64,000 bases of DNA, taken from an uncultured Acetatifactor sp. Its GTDB lineage: Bacteria > Bacillota > Clostridia > Lachnospirales > Lachnospiraceae. The notes below the pieces were generated by a model that saw nothing but the letters and a program-made list of their open reading frames with translations, made no database searches and was not told the origin of the DNA. The stretch is from NCBI GenBank assembly GCA_947627115.1, contig CANQUQ010000001.1, positions 1-64,000 on the forward strand. The letters are read 5' to 3'. The first letter of the stretch is position 1. Each line of letters starts with the position of its first letter. Shown piece after piece: positions 45,081 to 53,761 of the stretch. A program made the translations under genes and the position numbers.

Positions 45081-46817
45081 TCAAAGATCCACCGCATATA
45101 CAAAGATCCGATAATAGCTGTCCGATGTCTCAAAGGGTTCCTCCCGCATGAGAGTCAGTCCCTGCTCCTCAGCATTCACGATGTAGGCGGCGGAGAACAG
45201 ATATTTGCCGCCCAGCTCCCGCAATGCCTCCGAGTTCAGTTGATAATTCTGAAAATAAAATCCGTTTTTCTCGATCGTAAAATATCCGGGACACTCGGAG
45301 CTGAAAAGATAGCAGCGATTTCCCCAGCCGTCAAAATATTCCTTGAGATAATCGCTCTTTTCCAGTTCCGGTTCGATGATCCGGCGAAAAGCGTGCTTGT
45401 ACGCAAGCGGGTAATTATTGGAATATCCGTCCAGACAGTAAAACCCATGATACAGCGCCGCAGCAGGGTCAATTCCCAAACTGACCACCCGGTACGCAGC
45501 TTGGGTCTGCCCTGTCCGGTCATACAGAAATTCCTCTACCTGTTCCATCACGCCCATGGCATAATAGTCCCGCAGGCTCAGCATGGCATAATCCGGATTC
45601 CTCAGTTTTTGAATATTGGCCTTCACGTCATTTGCCTGCAGCAGACGTACGCCTGTGACGCATACTGCCAGAAGCACCGGCAGACCGGCACACACGCAAA
45701 AGAAGCTCCTGCCATGCTCCCGTATGTACTGCCATATCAAAGCAATACCGCAGGCGCCCAGCAGATACCAGAGACAGGGTGCGATCCACAAGACCCTCTC
45801 GACCTGAAAGGCACCGAACACGCCCAGCAGACTTCTGAGACGGATCCCTGCGGCGCTCTTCCAAAGTCCTGCCGTCAGAGCAAAAAGGCAGTTCCAGCCC
45901 AGGCACACGCCCATGCTCCGAAGCAATGCCGCTCTATAAGTACCGGAGAGAGCGCGTTTTCCCGCTTTCGCCCTCAGCAGACAGACCGCGGCCGCCGCGG
46001 CCGCCAGAAGCAGCAGCCAGACATGTTCATCGCGGCTGTGCTGTCCCCCCTGCATAAGGCTTTCAAAAAACGTACCGAAAAAGGCATTCGGGCTGAGCGC
46101 ATACTCAGCCTTGTGGGAAGGCTCTCCGCCTCCTGTAAGCTGTCGGAACAGACTGAAATTTTCTGCAATATACAGAACAAGCATCATGAGCCAGGCGGAT
46201 GCAGGAAGGGCGAGCGAGGTGCCGCGCTCTTTCCTCAGCGCCCATATGATCAGCATTATCCCCCACATTCCCAAAAGTCCGAACCCCACCAGCACCAGGG
46301 AAGACGACAGCGTGAACAACGCGATGTACAGGAAGGCCCAGACCGCATGCCGCTTTTTTCTGAGCTGCAGAACACATCGGAGAAGAAGGGGGATGCCGAA
46401 CTCAGAGAGACCGTAGACCGGCAAAAAAGGAATCAGCGAATACAGGATTCCGGCTGTTGCAGCGATCCACGGTTCCCGGACCGTGTCCCGGCACAGGAGA
46501 TACATTCCGATATATCCCGCCAGCCTGCCTGCGGACAGCAGGATCACCAGACCTGTGTATGCGTCTGAGCCGAGAAAAGAAAATACCGCAAGAGGCGCCG
46601 GCAAAGTAAGGGCCGTCTTGGAGACGCCGCCCATAAATTCAGGGAGCATATCCCCTGAGAACAAATGTCTTGCCTGCAGAATATAGGCGATCAGTTCACC
46701 GTCCAACTGATCGTAATAGGTAAAGACAGCGTCCTCACCTAAGAGCATACAGGGCAATAGGGTGAGAAGCACCGCAAAAAGCCCTGCCCAGAACCACATC
46801 CTATGCCGTTTTTCCAT
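45081..46817 (-). CDS. Polytopic membrane protein, GT-C-like (DUF6044/YkoS-like)
   Basis: About 578 residues, with about eleven membrane helices and a soluble C-terminal domain of about 150 residues (from NDVKANIQKL onward). After the first helix comes TYYDQLDGELIAYILQ, an acidic external loop that recalls YkoS and other DUF6044 proteins; identification is from memory. The start is uncertain: the ATG at 46817 overlaps the upstream gene by 17 bases, and ATGs at 46838 and 46799 are alternatives. It is in a run of similar large membrane proteins and may transfer or polymerise sugars outside the membrane. Confidence 0.65.
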   Translation of the reverse strand: MEKRHRMWFWAGLFAVLLTLLPCMLLGEDAVFTYYDQLDGELIAYILQARHLFSGDMLPEFMGGVSKTALTLPAPLAVFSFLGSDAYTGLVILLSAGRLAGYIGMYLLCRDTVREPWIAATAGILYSLIPFLPVYGLSEFGIPLLLRCVLQLRKKRHAVWAFLYIALFTLSSSLVLVGFGLLGMWGIMLIIWALRKERGTSLALPASAWLMMLVLYIAENFSLFRQLTGGGEPSHKAEYALSPNAFFGTFFESLMQGGQHSRDEHVWLLLLAAAAAAVCLLRAKAGKRALSGTYRAALLRSMGVCLGWNCLFALTAGLWKSAAGIRLRSLLGVFGAFQVERVLWIAPCLWYLLGACGIALIWQYIREHGRSFFCVCAGLPVLLAVCVTGVRLLQANDVKANIQKLRNPDYAMLSLRDYYAMGVMEQVEEFLYDRTGQTQAAYRVVSLGIDPAAALYHGFYCLDGYSNNYPLAYKHAFRRIIEPELEKSDYLKEYFDGWGNRCYLFSSECPGYFTIEKNGFYFQNYQLNSEALRELGGKYLFSAAYIVNAEEQGLTLMREEPFETSDSYYRIFVYAVDL

Positions 46818-48123
46818 CGTCAGACAGCTCTGTTTCATTGGACTGTTCACTCCCCATACAGTAAAGCGCCCATAACGTCCACAGCTCTGTGGCTGCGATC
46901 GAGCACTTGTAATCTGCGATCCCGGCTCCGCGCATAATATAAAAACACAGGATTCCTCCCACACAGACCGCCCAGACCGCCAAAAAATCAAGAGAATCCC
47001 CCGGAGCGATCTTCAGCCCCGACCGCCCCCGTGTGACCGCCAACAGCGCCGTAACACCCAAAAAGACCGCGAACCACCAACAACTGTAATCCAGGTATGT
47101 CCTTGTGATCAGCGGATGCCTCATAGACATGATCTCATAGTTCCTGCCGGAGTAAGAATCATAGCCCCTTCCCGTCAGCTGCATCTGCAATACTGCCGGC
47201 GGCACAATATAGACGGCCGCATCCCACAGTATCTGTTTAATGATCTGCGTGCGGTGCAGACGCCAGGCAAGTCCGGCCATCTCCCGGTAATACTTCTGTG
47301 CCTGTTCCGCTCCCACTGCTCCCTCCACGGCAGGCTGAAGGAGCCGCTCCATGTTGCCGGAACGGTTGCAGGCGTCCCAGCGGACCTCCTCCGTGATCCT
47401 TTGAAGCTCTTCCGGCCACTGTCTGGAATCGTTCCACAGTGTGGGCCACGCCGTCCGACAGGCCATGGCGGACCAAAAAGTCCGGGAGCTTTCCTCATTT
47501 CTTTCTACAAGACTCCCCGCCCCCGCGATCATCCCGCCGAAGGCGGCAACGATCGCCAGAGAATATACGAGCCGCCGCCCGTCCCTTCTCATGGCCGGTA
47601 TGCGTACCGCCACCGCCATAAGCGGCGCAAGTCCGCCCAGCCAGCCGTACTCCGGCAGCAGACAGGCCATCGCGATCCAGCACACGCCTGCCCTTGCCAG
47701 ACACACCGCATCCAGCTTCTTTTTCACGCGCACGGCCTCCCGGCAAAAGCTCAGCTCCAGCAGCAGCAGGGATCCCACAAAAGAATAGGGCAGCAGCGCC
47801 AGGTGGCACTGCATGGCCATCGGAAACGTCAAAAGCGCCAGCACATACCAGACCCTCCAAAAGAGGCGGTGCGGGCAGATCGGCCTGACGAGCCGGTAAC
47901 CGACGGCGCCGGCAGCTCCCAGCTGCAAAAGGCAGAGCGCCTGAGGCACCTTGCCAAATACACCCGCGAGCAGCGGATAGATCCCCTCAACCGCCGGAGC
48001 AAATCTCTGTACATCCGCAAAATTGGCACACATCCAGACCAGTCCCAGAACGATCTGAACACTGAAGCCTATGAAAAGAATTCCCTTCCATATGAGACAC
48101 AACTGCGCCGCCGCTTTTTTCAT
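46801..48123 (-). CDS. Polytopic membrane protein, GT-C-like
   Basis: 440 residues with about ten helices: an N-terminal helix (about 10-33), a long run of helices and a polar loop near residues 215-300, containing SRQWPEELQRITEEVRW. No family is recognised. It lies 21 bases downstream of the aminotransferase gene and overlaps the next membrane-protein gene, so it belongs to the glycan operon. The ATG has GAAGGGAAGG directly upstream; a GTG five codons earlier is less favoured. Function as a glycosyltransferase or polymerase is inference from context only. Confidence 0.6.
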   Translation of the reverse strand: MKKAAAQLCLIWKGILFIGFSVQIVLGLVWMCANFADVQRFAPAVEGIYPLLAGVFGKVPQALCLLQLGAAGAVGYRLVRPICPHRLFWRVWYVLALLTFPMAMQCHLALLPYSFVGSLLLLELSFCREAVRVKKKLDAVCLARAGVCWIAMACLLPEYGWLGGLAPLMAVAVRIPAMRRDGRRLVYSLAIVAAFGGMIAGAGSLVERNEESSRTFWSAMACRTAWPTLWNDSRQWPEELQRITEEVRWDACNRSGNMERLLQPAVEGAVGAEQAQKYYREMAGLAWRLHRTQIIKQILWDAAVYIVPPAVLQMQLTGRGYDSYSGRNYEIMSMRHPLITRTYLDYSCWWFAVFLGVTALLAVTRGRSGLKIAPGDSLDFLAVWAVCVGGILCFYIMRGAGIADYKCSIAATELWTLWALYCMGSEQSNETELSDDGKTA

Positions 48124-48144
48124 CGTCCTTCCCTTCACACACCC

Positions 48145-49281
48145 TTACGAGTAAAATTCTACTATCTTATCACAAATATAATCCACCTCGGACTGAGTGA
48201 GCCTGTAGTACATGGGCAGCCGTGCCAGGCGTTCACTCTCTCTGGTAGTATATCTGTCCTCACCGTGGAATCGGCCGAACCTTTTTCCCGCAGGCGCCGT
48301 GTGGAGAGGAATATAATGAAATACGGAAAGAATATTATGAGATTTCAGATAAGCAATAAAAGCGGTCCTTTCCTGTATATCCTTTGTCTTCACATAGAAC
48401 ATGTGAGCATTGTGGACGCAGCCGTCCGGAATAACGGGAAGCTCCAGCTTTCCGGCATCCTCCAGCGGCTTCAGCCTCTCATAATACCGGTTCCAAAGAG
48501 CAAGTCTGTCCTGATTGATCTCGTCCGCGATCTCCAGCTGCGCATACAGATAGGCCGCATTCAGGTCGCTGGGCAGGTAAGAGGATCCAAAGTTCACCCA
48601 AGTGTATTTGTCGATCTGGCCCCGGAAGAACTTGCTGCGATTCGTTCCCTTTTCCCGGATGATCTCCGCATTCTCCACATTTTTCTGATCCCTGATCAGC
48701 AGAGCGCCGCCCTCGCCCATACTGTAATTCTTGGTCTCGTGAAAGCTATAGCAGCCGTAATCTCCGATGGTGCCGAGGGCTTTCCCTTTGTAAGAGGACA
48801 TGATTCCCTGAGCGGCATCCTCGATCACGACCAGACCGTGCCGGTCCGCAATATCCATAATGGTGTCCATCTCGCACGCCACCCCGGCGTAATGCACGGG
48901 AACAATGGCCTTGGTCTTCTCTGTGACGGCATCCTCGATCAGCTTTTCGTCCAGATTCATGGTGTCAGGCCGAATATCCACAAATACCGGGACCGCACCG
49001 CGAAGCACAAAGGCATCCGCCGTAGACACAAAGGTATATGCCGGCATGATCACTTCATCGCCCGGTCCGATATCCGCAAGCAGAGCCGCAAGCTCCGTGG
49101 CGTGGGTACAGGAGGTGGTCAGGAGACATTTCGCAGTGCCGGTGCGCTCCTCGATCCATTCATTACACTTTTTTGTGTATGCGCCGTCACCGCAGATCTT
49201 CTGCATATCTATGCATTCCCTGATGTACTGCATGGACTTTTCCACGTAGGGAGGCACGTTAAAATTGATCATTTTATTCAT
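48145..49281 (-). CDS. dTDP-4-amino-4,6-dideoxygalactose transaminase (WecE-like)
   Basis: PLP-dependent DegT/DnrJ/EryC1 aminotransferase, 378 residues. It follows the WecE/RffA pattern closely: FNVPPYVEKSMQYIRE, SCTHATELAALL, PAYTFVSTADAF, DAAQGIMSSYKGKALG, catalytic Lys184 in FHETKNYSMGEGGAL, and the C-terminal HYIPLHTAPAGKRFGR. WecE uses the RmlB product dTDP-4-keto-6-deoxyglucose and glutamate to give dTDP-Fuc4N. An N-acetylating partner (WecD) is not seen. The polysaccharide may therefore carry a 4-amino-4,6-dideoxyhexose. Another C4 aminotransferase specificity is possible. Confidence 0.85.
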   Translation of the reverse strand: MNKMINFNVPPYVEKSMQYIRECIDMQKICGDGAYTKKCNEWIEERTGTAKCLLTTSCTHATELAALLADIGPGDEVIMPAYTFVSTADAFVLRGAVPVFVDIRPDTMNLDEKLIEDAVTEKTKAIVPVHYAGVACEMDTIMDIADRHGLVVIEDAAQGIMSSYKGKALGTIGDYGCYSFHETKNYSMGEGGALLIRDQKNVENAEIIREKGTNRSKFFRGQIDKYTWVNFGSSYLPSDLNAAYLYAQLEIADEINQDRLALWNRYYERLKPLEDAGKLELPVIPDGCVHNAHMFYVKTKDIQERTAFIAYLKSHNILSVFHYIPLHTAPAGKRFGRFHGEDRYTTRESERLARLPMYYRLTQSEVDYICDKIVEFYS

Positions 49282-49284
49282 AGA

Positions 49285-50250
49285 TTACCGCCTTTCTTTT
49301 GCACGCCAGGAGCCTACTACATCTCCCTTTACGTTCTCCGTCACCCTGCTGATGATATACTTGGGCCTTCCTTTTACTTCCTCGTAGATCCTGGCCAGGT
49401 AGTGGCCGATGATGCCCAGGCTCAACATCAGAAGACCCCCTATGATCAAAAGCAGCAGGATCACCGTGGTAAAGCCTTCCACCGCCGTTCCCGTCAAAAA
49501 TCTTACCAGCGTCTGCACGGCCAGTATCACGCTGAAAAAGAGGAAGACAAAGCCGGCCATCGTCACTATCTGCAGCGGCAGAGTGCTGAAGGAAGTCGCG
49601 TTGGTGACCGCGTATTTCATCAGGCTCCAGAACGACCACTTGCTCTTTCCGTATTGCCGCTCCTGTACTTCATATTTTACCGTCTCCGTCCGGAAACCGG
49701 CCCAAAAGCTCAGTGCCCGGAAAAAGGTATTCCGCTCCGGCAGATCCAACAGCACGTTCACCACCTTGCGGTCCAACAGCTTGAAGTCGGAGGAAGAGCT
49801 CATATCCATCTTGATCAAACGGCTCATGATACGGTAGAACAGGCCGGCGGATATCTTGTATCCCAGACTCTCTCTGCCGCGGTTGCTCTTGATGCCCTCC
49901 ACTACCTCTGCTCCGTTGAGCCACAGCTTCCACATTTGCGGAATCACCTGAGGCGGATGCTGCAGATCACAGTCCATGACGATCACCGCGTCTCCGGAAG
50001 CCAGCTCCAGTCCCGCAAATATTCCCGCTTCCTTTCCGAAATTGCGGCTGAACTCCGCACCCTTGATCCTGGGATCGGACTCCGCCGCTTTCAGGATCTC
50101 CGGGAATGTACCGTCCCGCGAACCGTCGCTGATGAACACCAGCTCATAGTCTATACCGTTCTCCTTCAACAGCTTTGAAAGCACTGCGGCGGTGTTGGCA
50201 ATATTCTGTTCCTCGTTGTAGGCCGGTAACACAATTGATAACAGTGCCAT
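49285..50250 (-). CDS. GtrB-like polyprenyl-phosphate glycosyltransferase (GT2)
   Basis: Transfers a hexose from a nucleotide sugar to polyprenyl phosphate. The 321-residue protein has a GT2 domain (LSIVLPAYNEEQNI, VFISDGSRDGT, VMDCDLQHPP, RQYGKSKWSF) and two C-terminal membrane helices (about 230-285), then the basic tail ARIYEEVKGRPKYI, as in GtrB and ArnC-like enzymes. It is three bases from the aminotransferase gene and nine bases downstream of a GtrII-like gene, suggesting a GtrB/GtrII side-chain pair. The flippase GtrA is not seen. AGGAGG five bases before ATG. Confidence 0.88.
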   Translation of the reverse strand: MALLSIVLPAYNEEQNIANTAAVLSKLLKENGIDYELVFISDGSRDGTFPEILKAAESDPRIKGAEFSRNFGKEAGIFAGLELASGDAVIVMDCDLQHPPQVIPQMWKLWLNGAEVVEGIKSNRGRESLGYKISAGLFYRIMSRLIKMDMSSSSDFKLLDRKVVNVLLDLPERNTFFRALSFWAGFRTETVKYEVQERQYGKSKWSFWSLMKYAVTNATSFSTLPLQIVTMAGFVFLFFSVILAVQTLVRFLTGTAVEGFTTVILLLLIIGGLLMLSLGIIGHYLARIYEEVKGRPKYIISRVTENVKGDVVGSWRAKERR

Positions 50251-50259
50251 TTTTTCCTC

Positions 50260-51810
50260 CTAGCGGGCCGTATTTTCCGTCTTGATATACATGATCCCGT
50301 CAATGATCCGAATGGAATTCTTCCCCGGAAAGCTGTCCATGGCGATATACTCCTCGGAATAGTACATCTCCTCCATCGCCTCCGGCGGCAGTATATTCAG
50401 CGTCGCCCCAAGATAATTTTTGATAAAGGACTGATAGTTCGCCCCCGTATAGACCAGACTGTCACCGCTCAGACCGATCATATTGGAGGTGACGGGCTGA
50501 GTGATATCCGTTTCGGGGTACGATTCCTCCCCCACTACACCGATCATGGCAATGGGAATTCCCTGATAATATCCTTCTGTCTGTTCGATCCGATCCAGCA
50601 GGCGCTGGCAGTAGGCGTAAGTCTTCTCATACCGCTTCTGAAGATTGGAGTAACCGATATTGTCGGTGACGGCATAGCAGAACACCAGCACAGCCGCCGA
50701 CAGCAGGGCCGCCCACTCCAGAACGGCTCCCCTTTTGGCCAGACAGGCACGTCTGCTCACAAAGGCGATCAATCCTATGGGATACAGCACCCACTGATAC
50801 CTCATCAGCAAATGATACGTCACGTCGGGGGAAACGGCAAGGACCAGATTGGTGGCCAAGGGCAGCGCAGCCGCCGACAACAGTACCGCAATGAAGAACA
50901 GGGGTTTTTTCCACCACCTTCGGCAGCGGATCAACGCCTGAACGGAAAGTGCCGCGGCCAACAGGAGAAGAATGAGGGCCGCAAGAGAGAACTCATTCTG
51001 AAACACCACATTTCCCCTGGCCGAGAAGGCAAAAAAATCACGGTATATCTTCCCCACCGCGCGGATGATCCCCCCTGTGCCGGAAGCCGCGGGGACCATA
51101 CCGCTGATCCCCTGATAGGAAGCCAGCTCTTTCCCCTGAACCCGCAATAGGATCTGCAGGATCACATAATAAAGTATTGTGCCCAGCACTCCCATGCAAA
51201 GATATTTCAGCGTTCCCTTCGCTTTCTTCACAATGTCCTTCTCTCCGGCATACAGCATGAACAGTGCAAATACCGACAATAACGCGGCAAAAGATAAATA
51301 CGCCTGATATATTCCCATGCTGAAGGCAAGACAGACTGCCCCCCACAGAAATCCCCACCTGAACTTTTTGGTCAAGAGCACGGCCAACACCGCAAGAAGC
51401 AGAGCCAACAGGTAGCCGTCCAATGTGAACACATAGGCGAACGTCGATGCCAGCGCGGGAAAGGATACCAACAGACCGCTGATCAGCACGATGGCCCAGC
51501 CCTTGTCCACCTCGAAAAGCTCTGTCAGCGCAGCGGCCGCAAGTCCAAGATACAAAAGTCCCAGCAGGCCGATGATCCACGGAATCGTATAGTAAGACGA
51601 GGCGCCGCAGGCCGTAGAGAGGAACCATCTGCCTGAGGTGATCATGTTCTGGTCAAAATACATGCTGGCCAGCCCGTCATGGTTCGGGATATCCGACACC
51701 AGGGCAGGAAGATGGATCAGCAGGCCGATCAATTCAGCGGAAATAAAAGCCAGCTTCCACTGCCATCTGATTTTTTTATTCCAGGTCCGAAATAGGGTAG
51801 CGGGCGTCAA
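50260..51810 (-). CDS. GtrII-like membrane glucosyltransferase
   Basis: 516 residues with about eleven helices. The N-terminus has an external loop SDIPNHDGLASMYFDQNMITSGRW (given here only as positions about 38-61) and AYVFTLDGYLLALLLAVLAV, which match the Glucos_trans_II (GtrII) family that adds glucosyl side chains to polysaccharides from a polyprenyl carrier. A soluble C-terminal domain (about 395-516) follows. The start is TTG, supported by AGGAGG seven bases upstream; the nearby ATG is followed by a stop one codon later. Its donor is probably supplied by the adjacent GtrB-like enzyme. Confidence 0.8.
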   Translation of the reverse strand: MTPATLFRTWNKKIRWQWKLAFISAELIGLLIHLPALVSDIPNHDGLASMYFDQNMITSGRWFLSTACGASSYYTIPWIIGLLGLLYLGLAAAALTELFEVDKGWAIVLISGLLVSFPALASTFAYVFTLDGYLLALLLAVLAVLLTKKFRWGFLWGAVCLAFSMGIYQAYLSFAALLSVFALFMLYAGEKDIVKKAKGTLKYLCMGVLGTILYYVILQILLRVQGKELASYQGISGMVPAASGTGGIIRAVGKIYRDFFAFSARGNVVFQNEFSLAALILLLLAAALSVQALIRCRRWWKKPLFFIAVLLSAAALPLATNLVLAVSPDVTYHLLMRYQWVLYPIGLIAFVSRRACLAKRGAVLEWAALLSAAVLVFCYAVTDNIGYSNLQKRYEKTYAYCQRLLDRIEQTEGYYQGIPIAMIGVVGEESYPETDITQPVTSNMIGLSGDSLVYTGANYQSFIKNYLGATLNILPPEAMEEMYYSEEYIAMDSFPGKNSIRIIDGIMYIKTENTAR

Positions 51811-51840
51811 ACCATCCCCTCCTTTCCGCAGGATTCAGAG

Positions 51841-52692
51841 TCAAGAGTTATTGAGAAGATACTGTCCTATAATGTCGGCCAAAAGCTCACGGCCCGCATC
51901 ATTCGGATGGAAGCCGTCAATGGTATATTTTTCCCAATCCTCCCACTTTTCGTGAGGATACACATCATGATAGACATCCAGCAGCTCCACGCCCATCTCC
52001 TCGGCCACCTGCATTTCCGCCCGGATGTAATCCTCCTGTACCCCGTAGCCTACATCATACTCCTCGCATGTCTGGCCGGAACTGCGATACCAGGTATATG
52101 TGGGCGTCACAAGCACAATGCGCATGTCAGGATTTGCACGCCGAAGGGCCGTCAGAGAGCTTCTGAGCGCCCCGGTAAAAGTATACTCGTCGAAGGGATC
52201 GTCCGGATTGCTGACAGGCACCCCCGAATAGTAATCGTTCAGTCCGTGCTGGATCACCACCAGCTCCACAGAGGAAAAATCCACCCGCTCCAGTTCATCC
52301 ACCACATCGGGAAAATACTGTACGTTGCTGTCCCGGACCCTGACCGTCTGCTGCACGCCAAAGTCATCGGCGGCCACTGCCTTTGTAAGACCGACAAGCG
52401 ACAGGGCATCCTCGGTGTAGTCCATGCGGCACTCACGGTTCAGCCTGCCCACACAGGTACCGCCGAAGGCGGCATTAAATACCTGCTTGTCCAGGATCTC
52501 CCCCAGCTGCGCAGGAATACCGGTCTCATCCCGGTACATACCGGGAAGGCTGTCACCAAAGACGACCACCTGCACCTGCTGCCTCTCCAGCCGTGCGGCC
52601 CTGGGACGCAGAGTACATGCCCCCAACAGCGCCAGCAGAATGGCCGCCAGCAATCCGCATATGATTTTATCCTTGTCCAGTTTTTCCGCCAT
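51841..52692 (-). CDS. SGNH/GDSL hydrolase, membrane-anchored or lipoprotein
   Basis: A 283-residue extracellular esterase candidate. A hydrophobic N-terminus (about 10-27) ends with LLALLGACTL, which could be a lipobox (Cys at about 26). All SGNH blocks are intact: VVFGDSLPGM (nucleophile Ser), a Gly in block II (AAFGGTCVG), HGLNDYY (Asn) and IDGFHPNDAG (Asp and His). Such enzymes add or remove O-acetyl groups on polysaccharides. The start is the ATG behind AAAAGGA; an open frame upstream overlaps the pseG gene. It lies 19 bases downstream of pseG. Confidence 0.83.
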   Translation of the reverse strand: MAEKLDKDKIICGLLAAILLALLGACTLRPRAARLERQQVQVVVFGDSLPGMYRDETGIPAQLGEILDKQVFNAAFGGTCVGRLNRECRMDYTEDALSLVGLTKAVAADDFGVQQTVRVRDSNVQYFPDVVDELERVDFSSVELVVIQHGLNDYYSGVPVSNPDDPFDEYTFTGALRSSLTALRRANPDMRIVLVTPTYTWYRSSGQTCEEYDVGYGVQEDYIRAEMQVAEEMGVELLDVYHDVYPHEKWEDWEKYTIDGFHPNDAGRELLADIIGQYLLNNS

Positions 52693-52711
52693 ATGATATC
52701 CTTTTCTACTC

Positions 52712-53761
52712 TTATTCGCGCCGCTCACGGGATTGCGCCAGCGTCTGCAGGCGCCGGGCAATGCGCATGGCCCCCTGCCCATCCACCAGAGAACGCTGCC
52801 TTAGGCTGTAGGTGCGCCGCAGCTGTGCGTTGTTTCTCAGCAGGACAATATGATCGGCCACTTCTTTTATGAGCTTTTCTCCCTGCCGCAGATAATCGCC
52901 CCCATAGCAGACGATCTCACGGCGGCGAAAGCCTTCCACTATCTTTTGCTGATTGTCCACAAAAGAAAAGCAGACAATAGGAACGCCCACCGCACAGAGC
53001 TCATACATGGTAGTTCCCCCGGCAGTCACCGCAATATCACAGGACTGCATCAATTCTAACATGTTTGACACGCCGCTGTAAACTTGAACCTTGATATTGT
53101 TCTTCTCCAGATCGCGCAAATGTGTCAAATACCGGTTGTAAGCACCGCTGACCACACAGTATTCCAGATCCTCTGTACCCGGAAAATTCAGGACATATTC
53201 CAGGATCTTTCCCGCCAGATCATACTTATCGCTTCCTCCGGTGGTAATCAGGATCCGTTCTGCCCGATCTCTGACCTGGTAGGAAGCCTGCCCAAATTCC
53301 CGGCGCAAAGGCGCATATTCCGTGCCAAGCAAATATTCCTTTTCCGGAACGGACACCTCTCCCTGATAGAGGGAGGGCTCTGCAAAAATATTGTAATTGA
53401 CATGAAGCTCCGCAGGCATACCGCAGATGCCTGTGTCGTCCATATAACAGATCGGAATGTACTCACCTGCCCTGCGAAGATATGCCGCCGTCACATAATA
53501 ACTGTCCGCCAGGAGAACGCTCCGCTTCTCCTCTTTCAGAATGGGAATCAGCGTATCCAACTCCTCTTCCGGCCTCAGATAAGAACTCCCCAGCACCCTG
53601 TATTTCTGTTTTCTGCTTTCCAGAATCGGCACGGCAGAGTCGTCGGCTACCAAAAAGCATGACGGTTCTCCCAATTGCCTCAGCGCGTCGGCAACGGAGA
53701 GACATCTCATGATGTGCCCCGTTCCGATCTCCCTGCCGCCGTCTGCCCTGATCCAGATCAT
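52712..53761 (-). CDS. pseG: PseG-like UDP-sugar hydrolase of nonulosonic acid synthesis
   Basis: Removes UDP from UDP-2,4-diacylamino-2,4,6-trideoxy-L-altrose, the fourth step of pseudaminic acid synthesis. The 349-residue GT-B-fold protein begins IWIRADGGREIGTGHIMRCLSVADAL with catalytic His16 and has ITTGGSDKYDL, VTAGGTTMYELCAVGVP and FSFVDNQQ in the C-terminal half. Its start overlaps the stop of the synthase gene by four bases (ATGA), so the two are translationally coupled. The sugar could be a formyl variant, given the fused formyltransferase next door. Confidence 0.88.
   Translation of the reverse strand: MIWIRADGGREIGTGHIMRCLSVADALRQLGEPSCFLVADDSAVPILESRKQKYRVLGSSYLRPEEELDTLIPILKEEKRSVLLADSYYVTAAYLRRAGEYIPICYMDDTGICGMPAELHVNYNIFAEPSLYQGEVSVPEKEYLLGTEYAPLRREFGQASYQVRDRAERILITTGGSDKYDLAGKILEYVLNFPGTEDLEYCVVSGAYNRYLTHLRDLEKNNIKVQVYSGVSNMLELMQSCDIAVTAGGTTMYELCAVGVPIVCFSFVDNQQKIVEGFRRREIVCYGGDYLRQGEKLIKEVADHIVLLRNNAQLRRTYSLRQRSLVDGQGAMRIARRLQTLAQSRERRE

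Noticed and set aside
47116-50178. A 1020-codon open frame on the plus strand
   Set aside because: It lies antisense to a membrane protein, the WecE-like enzyme and the GtrB-like enzyme, all with clear motifs and ribosome binding sites. Its product is rich in His, Arg and Pro without domains, typical of a codon-bias shadow.
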